A stretch of 30,979 nucleotides of DNA. It comes from CAYOBW01 sp964402115 (GTDB lineage Bacteria > Verrucomicrobiota > Kiritimatiellia > UBA8416 > CAYOBW01). Positions 6,095-15,383 of the stretch are shown in pieces (position 1 is the stretch's first letter; each line of letters starts with the position of its first letter). Made by a program: the position numbers and the translations under genes. The stretch covers positions 1 through 30,979 of the forward strand of contig CAYOBW010000056.1 of the NCBI GenBank assembly GCA_964402115.1, given 5' to 3'. Under the pieces are notes generated by a model. That model had not been told where the DNA came from. It ran no database searches and saw only the letters and a program-made list of their open reading frames with translations.

Positions 6095-9000
6095 ATGAAA
6101 ACACTTCAACGCGCGTTGGCCGCGGCCGTCTGCCTCGTCGCGAGCGCGGCATCCGTGAGCGCCTACGAGCGGCTGCAGGGGCCGACCGGGGTGCTGTACT
6201 GGGACCGGACGAAAACGTACGGCGGCTACACCTTCTTCGGCGCGCGGGGCACGACCTACCTGGTCGACATGGAGGGGCGCGTCGTGCAGACGTGGCCGGT
6301 CGGGACGAACCCGCACCTGCTCGACAACGGCAACGTCCTGGATGCGTCGGGCAGCGAGATCGGCGGCTTCCCCGGGCTCAAGGAGGTGGACTGGAGCGGG
6401 AGCACCGTCTGGCAGTATACGGAAGCGCGCCCCGCCTACGCGCCGCACCACGACTTCGTGCGGATCTACAACCCGAAGTTGGGAGCGAACACGACCCTCT
6501 ATATCGCCGGGAAGTCCGTCACGTCGAACCAGTGCATCGCGGCCGGCTGCAACCCGGCCAACGGCCCCTACGGCAACGCGCGGGTGGACGCGATCGTTGA
6601 GGTGGACACCTCCGGAACCGTGGTCTGGGAGTGGTGCTTCTTCGACCACGGGATCCAGGACGTCGACGCCAGCAAGGCCAACTACGTGGGCGCTGGCAAG
6701 ACCATTGCCAGCTACCCGGGCCGGCTGAACCTCAACCTGCCGGGCCGGCCCGTGACCAACGACTGGCTGCACTGCAACGCGCTCGACTACAACGCGACCC
6801 TCGACCAGATCGTCATCAACGCGGCCGGCGGCGAGTTCTACGTGATCGACCACGGCAACACCTTCCTCGCCGGCAACCCGGCGGGCAGCGTCGCGCTGGC
6901 GGCCGGCGCGAAAGGCGACTTCCTTTACCGCTTCGGGGACCCGGCCCGCTACAGCCAGGGCAACCCCCCTTCGGTCCAGCAGAACTGGTCGTCCTCGACC
7001 ACGGGGAACAAGCAGATCGGCGCGTCGAGCCACGCGCAGTGGATCCCGGCCGGCGTGCCGGGGGCGGGCCATTTCCTGGTGTTCAACAACGGCGGCGACC
7101 TGTTCGAGACCACGCCGCAGTCCTACGTGTTCGAGGTCAACGGCTACGTGAACGCGGCGACCAACGACACCGGGGCCTACGTGAATCCGCCCACGGCCGG
7201 CTACTACACGTGGAAGGCCCCGGGCCACGACACCGACAAGAAGAACAAGCTCATGTCGCGCCAGATCGTGTGGATGTACTACTCCATGGCGAACCAGGGG
7301 ATGTTCAGCCACCTCGACTCCGGCGTCCAGCGGCTGCCCAACGGCAACACGCTGATCTGCGACTCCACCGAAGGGCACGTTTTCGAAATCACGTCCGCCG
7401 GCGAAGCCGTCTGGGAGTATATCAACCCGGTGGCGGAGGACGGCATCATCGCCTACAAGCGGGACAGCTGGCCGATGTACAACGCGCTCTTCCGGGCCTT
7501 CCGCTACGCCGCCAGTCACCCCGCCCTGGCGGGGCGCACGCTGACCCCGCAAAGCACCATCAGCGGCGGCGCACCCTCCTACATTTCCGCCCCGACGGTC
7601 ACGGGCACGACGATTGCGCCTGCCACGCCCACCGCCGCGACGGCGGTGTGGGTGACCTGCACGGTGACCAACCGCCGCGTCGTCGCCTCCGCCACCCTCC
7701 GCTACATCGTCGCCGGCGCCACGAACGCCGTGGCGCTGAGCGATGACGGCCTGCACCAGGACGGGGCGGCCGGCGACGGCGTCTACGGGGCGCAGATCCC
7801 GGCCAGGCCGGCGGGCACGAGCGTGAAGTACTACGTCTCGGCGCAGGACGATTTCGGCCTGGCGTCCAGCGACCCGGCTGGAGCCCCCGCCAGCGCCTAC
7901 ACGTACGTGGTCTCCGCCGTGACGGCGCCGACCGTGCGCTACGACGTCCTGCTCGGACGGCCCACCGACCGCTCGGTCGCCGTCAGCGTGCTGGCCGCCG
8001 GCGCGCTCGACGTGTACCTGGAATACGGCACCGCGGCGGGCGTCTATACCAGCCAGACCACGAACGCCGCGGTTATCGTCGGCACGCCCGCCGTGCTGAC
8101 GCTCGCCCCACTCCAGGCGGATCAACCCTACGTCTACAGGCTGCGCTACCGCGCGGCGGGTGAAACCCTCTTCAGCGCCGGCGCGGAGCGTTCTTTCCGC
8201 ACGCAGCGCGCGCCGGGCGGCACATTCACCTTCGACATCGAAGCCGACCCGCACTATCGGGATCCCAACGCCGCCATCGATCCGGCCCTCTGGCGGCTCG
8301 CCCTCACGAACATGCTGGCCGACACGCCAGACTTCCTCGTCGATCTCGGCGACACGTTCATGGACGAGAAGCTCCACGTCACCGATTACGCCGGCGTAGC
8401 CCAGCTGCGCGCGGAAGTCCGCACGAACTTCTTCGGCATCCTGGGCCACTCCGTGCCGGTGTTCCTGGCGAACGGCAACCATGACGCCGAACTGGGCTGG
8501 CTGCTGGACGGCACCTTGAACACGCTTTCGGTGTGGGGGGCGAAGGCGCGCCAACGGTATTTCCCGTGCCCGATTTCCGACAGTTTCTACGCGGGCAGCC
8601 CGGCGCCGGACGCGAACCTCGGGGGGATGCGTGACGGGTTTTACGCGTTCACCTGGGGAAGCGCCCTGTTCGTCGTGCTCGACCCCTTCTGGTACACCGC
8701 CACGAAGCCGAGCACGGCGCCGGACGTGTGGGGCTGGACCCTGGGAACCAACCAGTATGCGTGGCTGAGGCAAACGCTCGCGGAGAGCGCGGCCACGTTC
8801 AAGTTCGTGTTCGTTCACCACCTCGTTGGCGGCAGCGCCGACGGGGTCGGGCGCGGCGGCCTGGAAGTGGCCCGGTACGGCGAGTGGGGGGGGTGCAACA
8901 CGAACGGCACGTGGGGCTTCGACACGCGCCGGGCGGGTTGGACCATGCCGATCGAGAACCTGCTGCTCTCGAACAGGGTGACCGCGGTCTTCCACGGCCA

Positions 9001-12000
9001 CGATCACCTCTTCGTGCGCCAGGCGCGGGATGCGGACGGGGACGGCAGCGCGGACCTGATCTACCAGGCCTGCCCGCAGCCGAGTGCCACGAATTACAAC
9101 AGCACGGGGACCGCGGTTGGCTACGGCTACACCAACGGGGTGGTTGCGGGCAACTCCGGCCACTTGCGGGTCACGGTGACGCCGACCAACGCCACGGTGG
9201 CCTACGTCCGCGCGTACCTGCCGAAGGACGAAGGCGGCGGGAAGGTGAACGGCATGGTCTCCCATGCGTACACGATCGCCGCGCAGGTCACGGCCCGGTC
9301 CTTTGGCGGCTCGATTGTGCTCGGCCGTCCGACGGCCCAGGCGGTCACGGCCAGCATCCTGGCGGACGAAGATCTGCGCCTGTACCTCGAATACGGCGCG
9401 GCGCCGGGCGTCTACGCGCACCAGACCCCGGTCACGAACCTTGCCGCCGGCCGCCCGGTCGAAGTGCTCCTGGAGTCCCTGACCGGAGATACCCGCTATT
9501 ACTACCGGCTGCGCTTCAAGGGGGCCGGCGACGCGACCTTCCTCGCGGACGCCGAGCACGCCTTCCACACGCAGCGGGCGCCGGGCAGCGGCTTCACGTT
9601 CGAGCTCCAGGGCGATTCGCACCCGGAGCGGTCGCAGCAGTTCGACGCCGACCTGTACACCAATACCCTGCTCCTGGCGGCGGCCGACGAGCCGGACTTC
9701 TACCTGTGCGTCGGGGACGATTTCAGCGTCGACACCATCCCCACCAACAGCATCAGCGCCGCGCTGGTCACGGAGCGCTACGCGCTGCAGAGGCCGTACC
9801 TGGGGCTGGTGGCCAGCTCCGCGCCCCTGTTCCTGGTGAACGGCAACCACGAGCAGGCGGCCCGGTATCTGCTCGACGGCACGTCCAACAACGTGGCCGT
9901 CTGGGCGGGGACCGCGCGCAACACATACTACCCGCTGCCGGCCCCCGACGGCTTCTACACCGGCGACACGAACCGCGTGCCCTTCGTCGGGCTGCCCCGC
10001 GACTACTACGCCTGGACGTGGGGCGACGCCCTCTTTGTCACGCTCGACCCCTACTGGCAATGCCCCTCTGCCGTGGATAACGTCTACGGGGGCGCCGCCA
10101 AGCGGACCAACTGGTGGGATGTCACCCACGGCGATGCGCAGTACCAGTGGCTGAAGGCGACCCTGGAGCAAAGCACGGCCACCTACAAGTTCGTCTTCGC
10201 GCACCACGTGCTCGGCTCCGGGCGCGGCGGCGCCGAGGAAGCGTCCCTCTACGAGTGGGGCGGCAGGAACGGCAACGGGTCGTGGGGCTTCACGACCAAC
10301 CGGCCCGCGTGGCCCCTGCCGATCCACCAGCTGATGGCCGCGAACAACGTCACCGCCTTCTTCCAGGGGCACGACCACATCTTCGCCCGGCAGCAGCTCG
10401 ACGGGGTCACGTACCAGACCCTGCCGGAGCCGGCGGACCCGCGCTACGCCTACTACAACGGCGACGCCTACGCCTCGATCTACGAAACCAACAACACGGG
10501 CCGCGTGCGGGTTAACGTCTCACCCGACGGCGTCCGGATTGACTACGTCCGCTCCTACCTGCCGGCCGACGAGGGGGCGGGGAAGACCAACAACATGGTC
10601 GCGTACAGCTACGTCATCTTCCCGCTGGTTGTCAGCGGGACGACGAACACCCCCGCCGTGCCGACCGCGTCGCAGCCGGTGTGGGTGACCGCCACCGTCT
10701 CCGGCACCAACGTGGCGGAGGTCCTGCTGACCTACAGCGTCGGCGCCAGCACCAACACCGTCGCCATGCTGGACGACGGCCTGCACCAGGACGCCGCGGC
10801 AGGGGACCATCTCTTCGGCGGCCAGATCCCAGCCTTTCCCGCGGGCACGGCGGTGCGCTACTACATCCGCGCGCAGGATGCCGCGGGCCGCCAGGTCACC
10901 GCACCCTCGGGGGCCCCCGTCGGCGCCAGCCCGTTTGCCTACGCGGTCAGCAGCACCCCGGCCGGCGCCTGGACCATGGCGAAGCTCCCCGACACGGGCC
11001 AGACGCTGAGCTACACGGCCGTGTTCGGCGAGGACGCGGACTACACCGTCAACGCCCCCTCGTTCACCGACAACGGCGACGGAACGGTGAAGGACAACGT
11101 CACCGGCCTGACCTGGCAGAAAGCGGACGGCGGCGAGATGACCTGGACCAACGCGCTGCTCTATGCGCAGACGAACCGCGTTGGCGGACAGGGCGACTGG
11201 CGCCTGCCGACCAGCCACGAAGCCTTCAGCCTGCTCAACCACGGCCGGGGCAACCCGGCGCTGAACACCAACGTCTTCACCGTTTCCGCGGCGCAGTACT
11301 GGTGGTCCGCCGACGCGCAGGCCACGGATGCCACGCGCGTGTGGGCCATCAACGCGGGCGGCGGCATCGGGGCGCACCGGCAGAACGAAACCCTCAGCGC
11401 GGGCGGGACGCGGCGCTTCCACGTGCGTTGCGTGCGCGGCGTGCCCCTGGTTGGCCAGCCGGTGCATCACTTCACCAACCGCCTGGACGGCACGATTGCC
11501 GACCTGGACACGGGCCTGATCTGGCAGCCGGCGGAATCGCCGGCGGCCCTGAACTGGACCGCGGCCCTGCAGTACGCCGAAGGACTGGAGCTCGCCGGCC
11601 AGACCGACTGGCGCCTGCCGAATATCAAGGAACTGCAGTCGCTCAACGACGAAACCCGCACCAATCCGTCCCTGGACACGAATGTCTTCGTCGGCGCGGC
11701 CGCGACGCGCCAGTGGTCCTCGACGACCGAGATCAACCAGACCAACCGCGCCTGGTACGTGGACTTCCAGCTCGGCCTCGTCACCTACGACGATAAGGCC
11801 GCCAGCCTGTTCGTCCGCTGCGTGCGGGGCGGCTTGACGAACGCGACCCCGTCCACCAACAGCGTCCTCCCGGAGCTGGTCCGGATCCCCGGCGGCCCGT
11901 ACCAGATGGGCGACCATTTCGGCTTCGTGGACCCGGCGCACCCAAGCGACGAGATTCCCGTCCACAGTGTCCAGGTGGACGCGTTCTACATGGGGAAGGA

Positions 12001-15000
12001 CCTGCTGACCTGCCGCGCGTACTGCGCATTCCTCAACGCGGCGCTGACGCAGGGCCTGGTGGAAGTGCGGTCCAACTACGTCTACGGCGTCGGCGGAACG
12101 AACATCTACTGCGACACCTACGCCTCCGACGCGGCCAGCCGCATTGAATGGACCGGCAGCGCGTTCACCATTCGAGACGCGCGCGACCAGCATCCCGTCA
12201 CGGGGGTGCGCTGGTTCGGGGCGATCGCGTACTGCAACTGGGCCAGCGCCCTCGCCGGCTACTCGCCCTGCTACGCCCTGGCGAACGGCGCCTGCGACCT
12301 CGCGCAGAATGGCTACCGCCTCCCCACGGAAGCCGAGTGGGAATACGCCGCGCGCGGCGGGCTCTATACGCCCTACGGCATGTTCCCGTGGGGCAGCGAC
12401 ACCAACGCCAGCGGCACGCTGGCGAACTGGGCGGGCAAGAGCAACCCCTACGCCACCGGCGCCTATCCGTGGACCACGCCGGTGGGTTTCTACGACGGGC
12501 GGCTGCACGCCAAGGCCGACTTCGGCTGGCCCGGCGCGGACGCCACGTACCAGACGCGCGACGGCGTCAACGGGTTCGGGCTTGCCGACATGTCGGGCAA
12601 CGTGTGGCAGTGGGTGAACGACTGGTACGCGAAGGCTTACTACCAGGCCTGCGTGGACAGCAACGTGATCACCAACCCGCCGGGGCCGGCGGCAGGGGAT
12701 CCCATGCCGGACGGCAAGCCTTACCGCGGGCTGCGCGGTGGCAACTGGTTCAACGGCCAGGACCAGTACGGCCACGGCCGCGTGTCCAACCGCGACCCCT
12801 CCTACTACCGCGGGCCGGACGACCCCAGCGGGCCGTGGTTCCACGTCGGCTTCCGGGTCGTGCGGCGCGGCTATACCAGTAACTCGAACACACCGCCGGT
12901 GATCGCGGGCGTGGCCCTCACGCCCGCGCGGGTGACCAGCAACGACACGGCGTGGGTCACGGCGCGCATCACGGACGACGTGAAGGTTGCGCAGGCGACG
13001 CTGACGTACGGTTCGGGGGCCGCGGCAGGTCAGACCAACACGGTGTTCCTCGAGACGCTGCGCGCCGTCGCGGTCAAGCCCTGGGCGGGCGACGGCTGCA
13101 GCAACGCCTGGACAGTGACCTTCACGGGGGGGAACCCGTTCGAGCAGCGGACCGGCTCCAACTACGGCAGCGGCAACCCCTGCGGCGTGGAGTTCAAAGG
13201 CGGCACGGCGAACCTGACCGATTCCATGCTGGCGCCCACCCAGGCGATCGATGCCCGGGGCGCCGCCGGCGCCGTGGAGTTCTGGGTGTGGCCCAACGGC
13301 CTCACCGGCACCGCCGGCTGGACCTTCCAGCTCGACTCCGGCACCGGCTACGTGACGCGCCTCAGCGAACTGACCGGCCTCAGCCACAACTGGCAGCTCT
13401 ATCACTACGACCTCCTGCCGGGCGAAAGAGTCAGCACGTTGAAGCTGCGCTTCCAGTTCCGCGGCGGGCTGCCTGCCCACCGCATTGACCTGGACCAGAT
13501 CTCCGTCAAGGTCTTTACCGGCGGAAGCAGCACGACCACCGTGCCCATGTACGACGACGGGGTTCACCGGGACGGCGTCGCCGGCGACGGTACATACGGG
13601 GTTCAGCTTCCGGCGCGGCCGCTCGGGACCACGGTGGCGTACTACCTGGCGGCGACCGACAGCGGCGGACTCAAGACCCTGTATCCGGCCGGCGCGCCGG
13701 GCGCCACGCTGGCCTACACCGTGCAGCGCGACACGAACGTGGTCCAGACCGTGGGCCTGTTCCTCAACACTGCCGGCGCGTGGCCGGGGTACACGCTGAT
13801 GGCCCCGATGCACCACACCAACACCTACCTGATCAACAACGCCGGCCAGGTCGTGCACCGGTGGACCAGTGCGTACGAACCGGGACGGAGCGCCTACCTG
13901 CAGCCGAACGGGCACCTCTTCCGTGCCTGCATGGTCAAGAGCGGCGGGCCCTCGACGGGCGGCGGAGAAGGCGGGCGCATCGAGGAGTTCGACTGGGACG
14001 GCAACCTGGTGTGGTCGATCGATTACTACAGCCCGACGTACATCCACCACCACGATTTCAAGGTCCTGCCCAACGGCAACGTGCTCCTGCTCGTGGCCGA
14101 GAAGAAGACGTACGCCGAAGTCATCGCCGCCGGCTTCAACCCGGCCCTGCTGGACACCAGCATCGCGACCCAGGGCTACATGCTGCCCGACTGCCTGGTG
14201 GAGGTGACGCCGACGCGGCCGAGCGGCGGCGCCGTGGTCTGGGAATGGCACCTCTGGGATCACATGATCCAGGACTTCGATGCCACCAAGAACGGCTACG
14301 GCGTCGTGGCGGACCACCCTGAGCTGATCGACGTCAACGGCCCCGGCATCAAGATCCCGCAGTTCTGGAACCACGTGAACGGCATCGACCACAATCCGGA
14401 ACTGGACCAGGTCATCCTCAGCATCCGGGGCAACAGCGAGCTGTTCGTGATCGATCACCAGACGACCACGGCGCAGGCCGCCAGCCACGCCGGCGGGCGC
14501 TACAACAAGGGCGGCGACATCCTGTACCGCTGGGGCAACCCGCGGCAATACGACCGTGGCACCAGCGCCAACCAGTTGCTCTTACAGCAGCACGACACCC
14601 ACTGGATCGACACGGGTTGCCCGGGCGCTGGTCACATCCTGATCTTCAACAACGGGATCGGGCGCGGCTACTCCACCATCAACGAGATCGTGCCGCCCGT
14701 GGACGCCGCCGGCAACTACACCCTGGCCTCCGGCGCGGCTTTCGGGCCCAGCGCCAGCACCTGGACCTACGTGAGCACCCCGCCGCCGAACTTCTACTCG
14801 GCCGAGATCTCCGGCTGCCAGCGGCTGCCCAACGGCAACACGCTCGTCTGCGAAGGCATCAAGGGCAACCTGTTCGAAGTCACGGCCGCCGGCCAGATCG
14901 TGTGGCGCTACCTCTGCCCGGTCACCTCCGAGGTGCTGACCCAGGGCGACGACATCGCGGTGGACCCGGCCCGCACCGACCAGTTCATGAACGCCGTGTT

Positions 15001-15319
15001 CAGGGTCTACCGCTACCCGATCGACTACGTCGGGCTGCAGGACCAGGACTTGACGGCGCAAGGGTCCATCGAGCTTCCTGTTGACCCGACGCTGTCCATG
15101 GTGACGATCGTCCTGCGGTCCGACTCCGCCAGGCGCTTCAACTGGGCGAGTCTGCCGGACCGGGCGTACATCGTGCAGTACAAGCTGGCCCTGAGCGTGC
15201 GCGACTGGAGCAACATCGCCACCGTCCACAGCATCGGCACGCTGACCACGTTCACCGACACCGATGCCACCCGTCTGAATCAGCCGCAGGGATTCTACCG
15301 CATTGTGACCGTGCCATGA
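6095..15319 (+). CDS. Giant secreted fusion protein: ASST, 2 metallophosphoesterases, 2 DUF1566, FGE-like, ASST (3,074 aa)
   Basis: The start at 6095 follows AAGGAGG (6082-6088) and gives a signal peptide ending SVSA before YERLQG. One uninterrupted frame encodes: ASST type A (1-497); an Ig-like module with DDGLHQDGAAGDGVYG (499-607); a purple-acid-phosphatase-type N-module plus metallophosphoesterase (about 615-1062; Asp718/His720, Asp753, Asn795/His796, His908-909, His969/His971); a duplicate of that unit (about 1065-1510; Asp1174/His1176, Asp1208, Asn1251/His1252, His1370-1371, His1426/His1428); a second Ig-like module (1516-1622); two DUF1566 domains (about 1629-1786 and 1788-1912); an FGE/SUMF1-like domain (1923-2259); a third Ig-like module interrupted by a nested beta-domain (2266-2547); ASST type B (2549-2996; His2760, Arg2778, His2833); and a C-terminal beta domain (2999-3074) seen in many PVC exported proteins. 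Metal ligands look intact in both phosphoesterases. The first ASST has Gly245 where an Arg is expected, and the FGE-like domain lacks its Cys pair. Confidence 0.9.
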   Translation: MKTLQRALAAAVCLVASAASVSAYERLQGPTGVLYWDRTKTYGGYTFFGARGTTYLVDMEGRVVQTWPVGTNPHLLDNGNVLDASGSEIGGFPGLKEVDWSGSTVWQYTEARPAYAPHHDFVRIYNPKLGANTTLYIAGKSVTSNQCIAAGCNPANGPYGNARVDAIVEVDTSGTVVWEWCFFDHGIQDVDASKANYVGAGKTIASYPGRLNLNLPGRPVTNDWLHCNALDYNATLDQIVINAAGGEFYVIDHGNTFLAGNPAGSVALAAGAKGDFLYRFGDPARYSQGNPPSVQQNWSSSTTGNKQIGASSHAQWIPAGVPGAGHFLVFNNGGDLFETTPQSYVFEVNGYVNAATNDTGAYVNPPTAGYYTWKAPGHDTDKKNKLMSRQIVWMYYSMANQGMFSHLDSGVQRLPNGNTLICDSTEGHVFEITSAGEAVWEYINPVAEDGIIAYKRDSWPMYNALFRAFRYAASHPALAGRTLTPQSTISGGAPSYISAPTVTGTTIAPATPTAATAVWVTCTVTNRRVVASATLRYIVAGATNAVALSDDGLHQDGAAGDGVYGAQIPARPAGTSVKYYVSAQDDFGLASSDPAGAPASAYTYVVSAVTAPTVRYDVLLGRPTDRSVAVSVLAAGALDVYLEYGTAAGVYTSQTTNAAVIVGTPAVLTLAPLQADQPYVYRLRYRAAGETLFSAGAERSFRTQRAPGGTFTFDIEADPHYRDPNAAIDPALWRLALTNMLADTPDFLVDLGDTFMDEKLHVTDYAGVAQLRAEVRTNFFGILGHSVPVFLANGNHDAELGWLLDGTLNTLSVWGAKARQRYFPCPISDSFYAGSPAPDANLGGMRDGFYAFTWGSALFVVLDPFWYTATKPSTAPDVWGWTLGTNQYAWLRQTLAESAATFKFVFVHHLVGGSADGVGRGGLEVARYGEWGGCNTNGTWGFDTRRAGWTMPIENLLLSNRVTAVFHGHDHLFVRQARDADGDGSADLIYQACPQPSATNYNSTGTAVGYGYTNGVVAGNSGHLRVTVTPTNATVAYVRAYLPKDEGGGKVNGMVSHAYTIAAQVTARSFGGSIVLGRPTAQAVTASILADEDLRLYLEYGAAPGVYAHQTPVTNLAAGRPVEVLLESLTGDTRYYYRLRFKGAGDATFLADAEHAFHTQRAPGSGFTFELQGDSHPERSQQFDADLYTNTLLLAAADEPDFYLCVGDDFSVDTIPTNSISAALVTERYALQRPYLGLVASSAPLFLVNGNHEQAARYLLDGTSNNVAVWAGTARNTYYPLPAPDGFYTGDTNRVPFVGLPRDYYAWTWGDALFVTLDPYWQCPSAVDNVYGGAAKRTNWWDVTHGDAQYQWLKATLEQSTATYKFVFAHHVLGSGRGGAEEASLYEWGGRNGNGSWGFTTNRPAWPLPIHQLMAANNVTAFFQGHDHIFARQQLDGVTYQTLPEPADPRYAYYNGDAYASIYETNNTGRVRVNVSPDGVRIDYVRSYLPADEGAGKTNNMVAYSYVIFPLVVSGTTNTPAVPTASQPVWVTATVSGTNVAEVLLTYSVGASTNTVAMLDDGLHQDAAAGDHLFGGQIPAFPAGTAVRYYIRAQDAAGRQVTAPSGAPVGASPFAYAVSSTPAGAWTMAKLPDTGQTLSYTAVFGEDADYTVNAPSFTDNGDGTVKDNVTGLTWQKADGGEMTWTNALLYAQTNRVGGQGDWRLPTSHEAFSLLNHGRGNPALNTNVFTVSAAQYWWSADAQATDATRVWAINAGGGIGAHRQNETLSAGGTRRFHVRCVRGVPLVGQPVHHFTNRLDGTIADLDTGLIWQPAESPAALNWTAALQYAEGLELAGQTDWRLPNIKELQSLNDETRTNPSLDTNVFVGAAATRQWSSTTEINQTNRAWYVDFQLGLVTYDDKAASLFVRCVRGGLTNATPSTNSVLPELVRIPGGPYQMGDHFGFVDPAHPSDEIPVHSVQVDAFYMGKDLLTCRAYCAFLNAALTQGLVEVRSNYVYGVGGTNIYCDTYASDAASRIEWTGSAFTIRDARDQHPVTGVRWFGAIAYCNWASALAGYSPCYALANGACDLAQNGYRLPTEAEWEYAARGGLYTPYGMFPWGSDTNASGTLANWAGKSNPYATGAYPWTTPVGFYDGRLHAKADFGWPGADATYQTRDGVNGFGLADMSGNVWQWVNDWYAKAYYQACVDSNVITNPPGPAAGDPMPDGKPYRGLRGGNWFNGQDQYGHGRVSNRDPSYYRGPDDPSGPWFHVGFRVVRRGYTSNSNTPPVIAGVALTPARVTSNDTAWVTARITDDVKVAQATLTYGSGAAAGQTNTVFLETLRAVAVKPWAGDGCSNAWTVTFTGGNPFEQRTGSNYGSGNPCGVEFKGGTANLTDSMLAPTQAIDARGAAGAVEFWVWPNGLTGTAGWTFQLDSGTGYVTRLSELTGLSHNWQLYHYDLLPGERVSTLKLRFQFRGGLPAHRIDLDQISVKVFTGGSSTTTVPMYDDGVHRDGVAGDGTYGVQLPARPLGTTVAYYLAATDSGGLKTLYPAGAPGATLAYTVQRDTNVVQTVGLFLNTAGAWPGYTLMAPMHHTNTYLINNAGQVVHRWTSAYEPGRSAYLQPNGHLFRACMVKSGGPSTGGGEGGRIEEFDWDGNLVWSIDYYSPTYIHHHDFKVLPNGNVLLLVAEKKTYAEVIAAGFNPALLDTSIATQGYMLPDCLVEVTPTRPSGGAVVWEWHLWDHMIQDFDATKNGYGVVADHPELIDVNGPGIKIPQFWNHVNGIDHNPELDQVILSIRGNSELFVIDHQTTTAQAASHAGGRYNKGGDILYRWGNPRQYDRGTSANQLLLQQHDTHWIDTGCPGAGHILIFNNGIGRGYSTINEIVPPVDAAGNYTLASGAAFGPSASTWTYVSTPPPNFYSAEISGCQRLPNGNTLVCEGIKGNLFEVTAAGQIVWRYLCPVTSEVLTQGDDIAVDPARTDQFMNAVFRVYRYPIDYVGLQDQDLTAQGSIELPVDPTLSMVTIVLRSDSARRFNWASLPDRAYIVQYKLALSVRDWSNIATVHSIGTLTTFTDTDATRLNQPQGFYRIVTVP

Positions 15320-15383
15320 GGGCGGTTGAACAGGATAGTGTTGGCGTAGCCCAGCGATATGCTTCAATGGAGACAGGAGAAAG

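Noticed and set aside
6080..10378. 1,432-residue open frame on the minus strand
   Set aside because: It is exactly antisense to the giant protein, has no ribosome site or family motif, and its Arg/Val/Gly-rich composition is what a GC-rich coding strand gives in reverse.
11860..12870. Annotating the FGE-like domains as active formylglycine-generating enzymes
   Set aside because: The catalytic Cys pair is missing in both copies.
10520..14548. 1,342-residue open frame on the minus strand
   Set aside because: Antisense shadow of the same giant gene, with no recognisable domain; the plus-strand product has clear motifs throughout.
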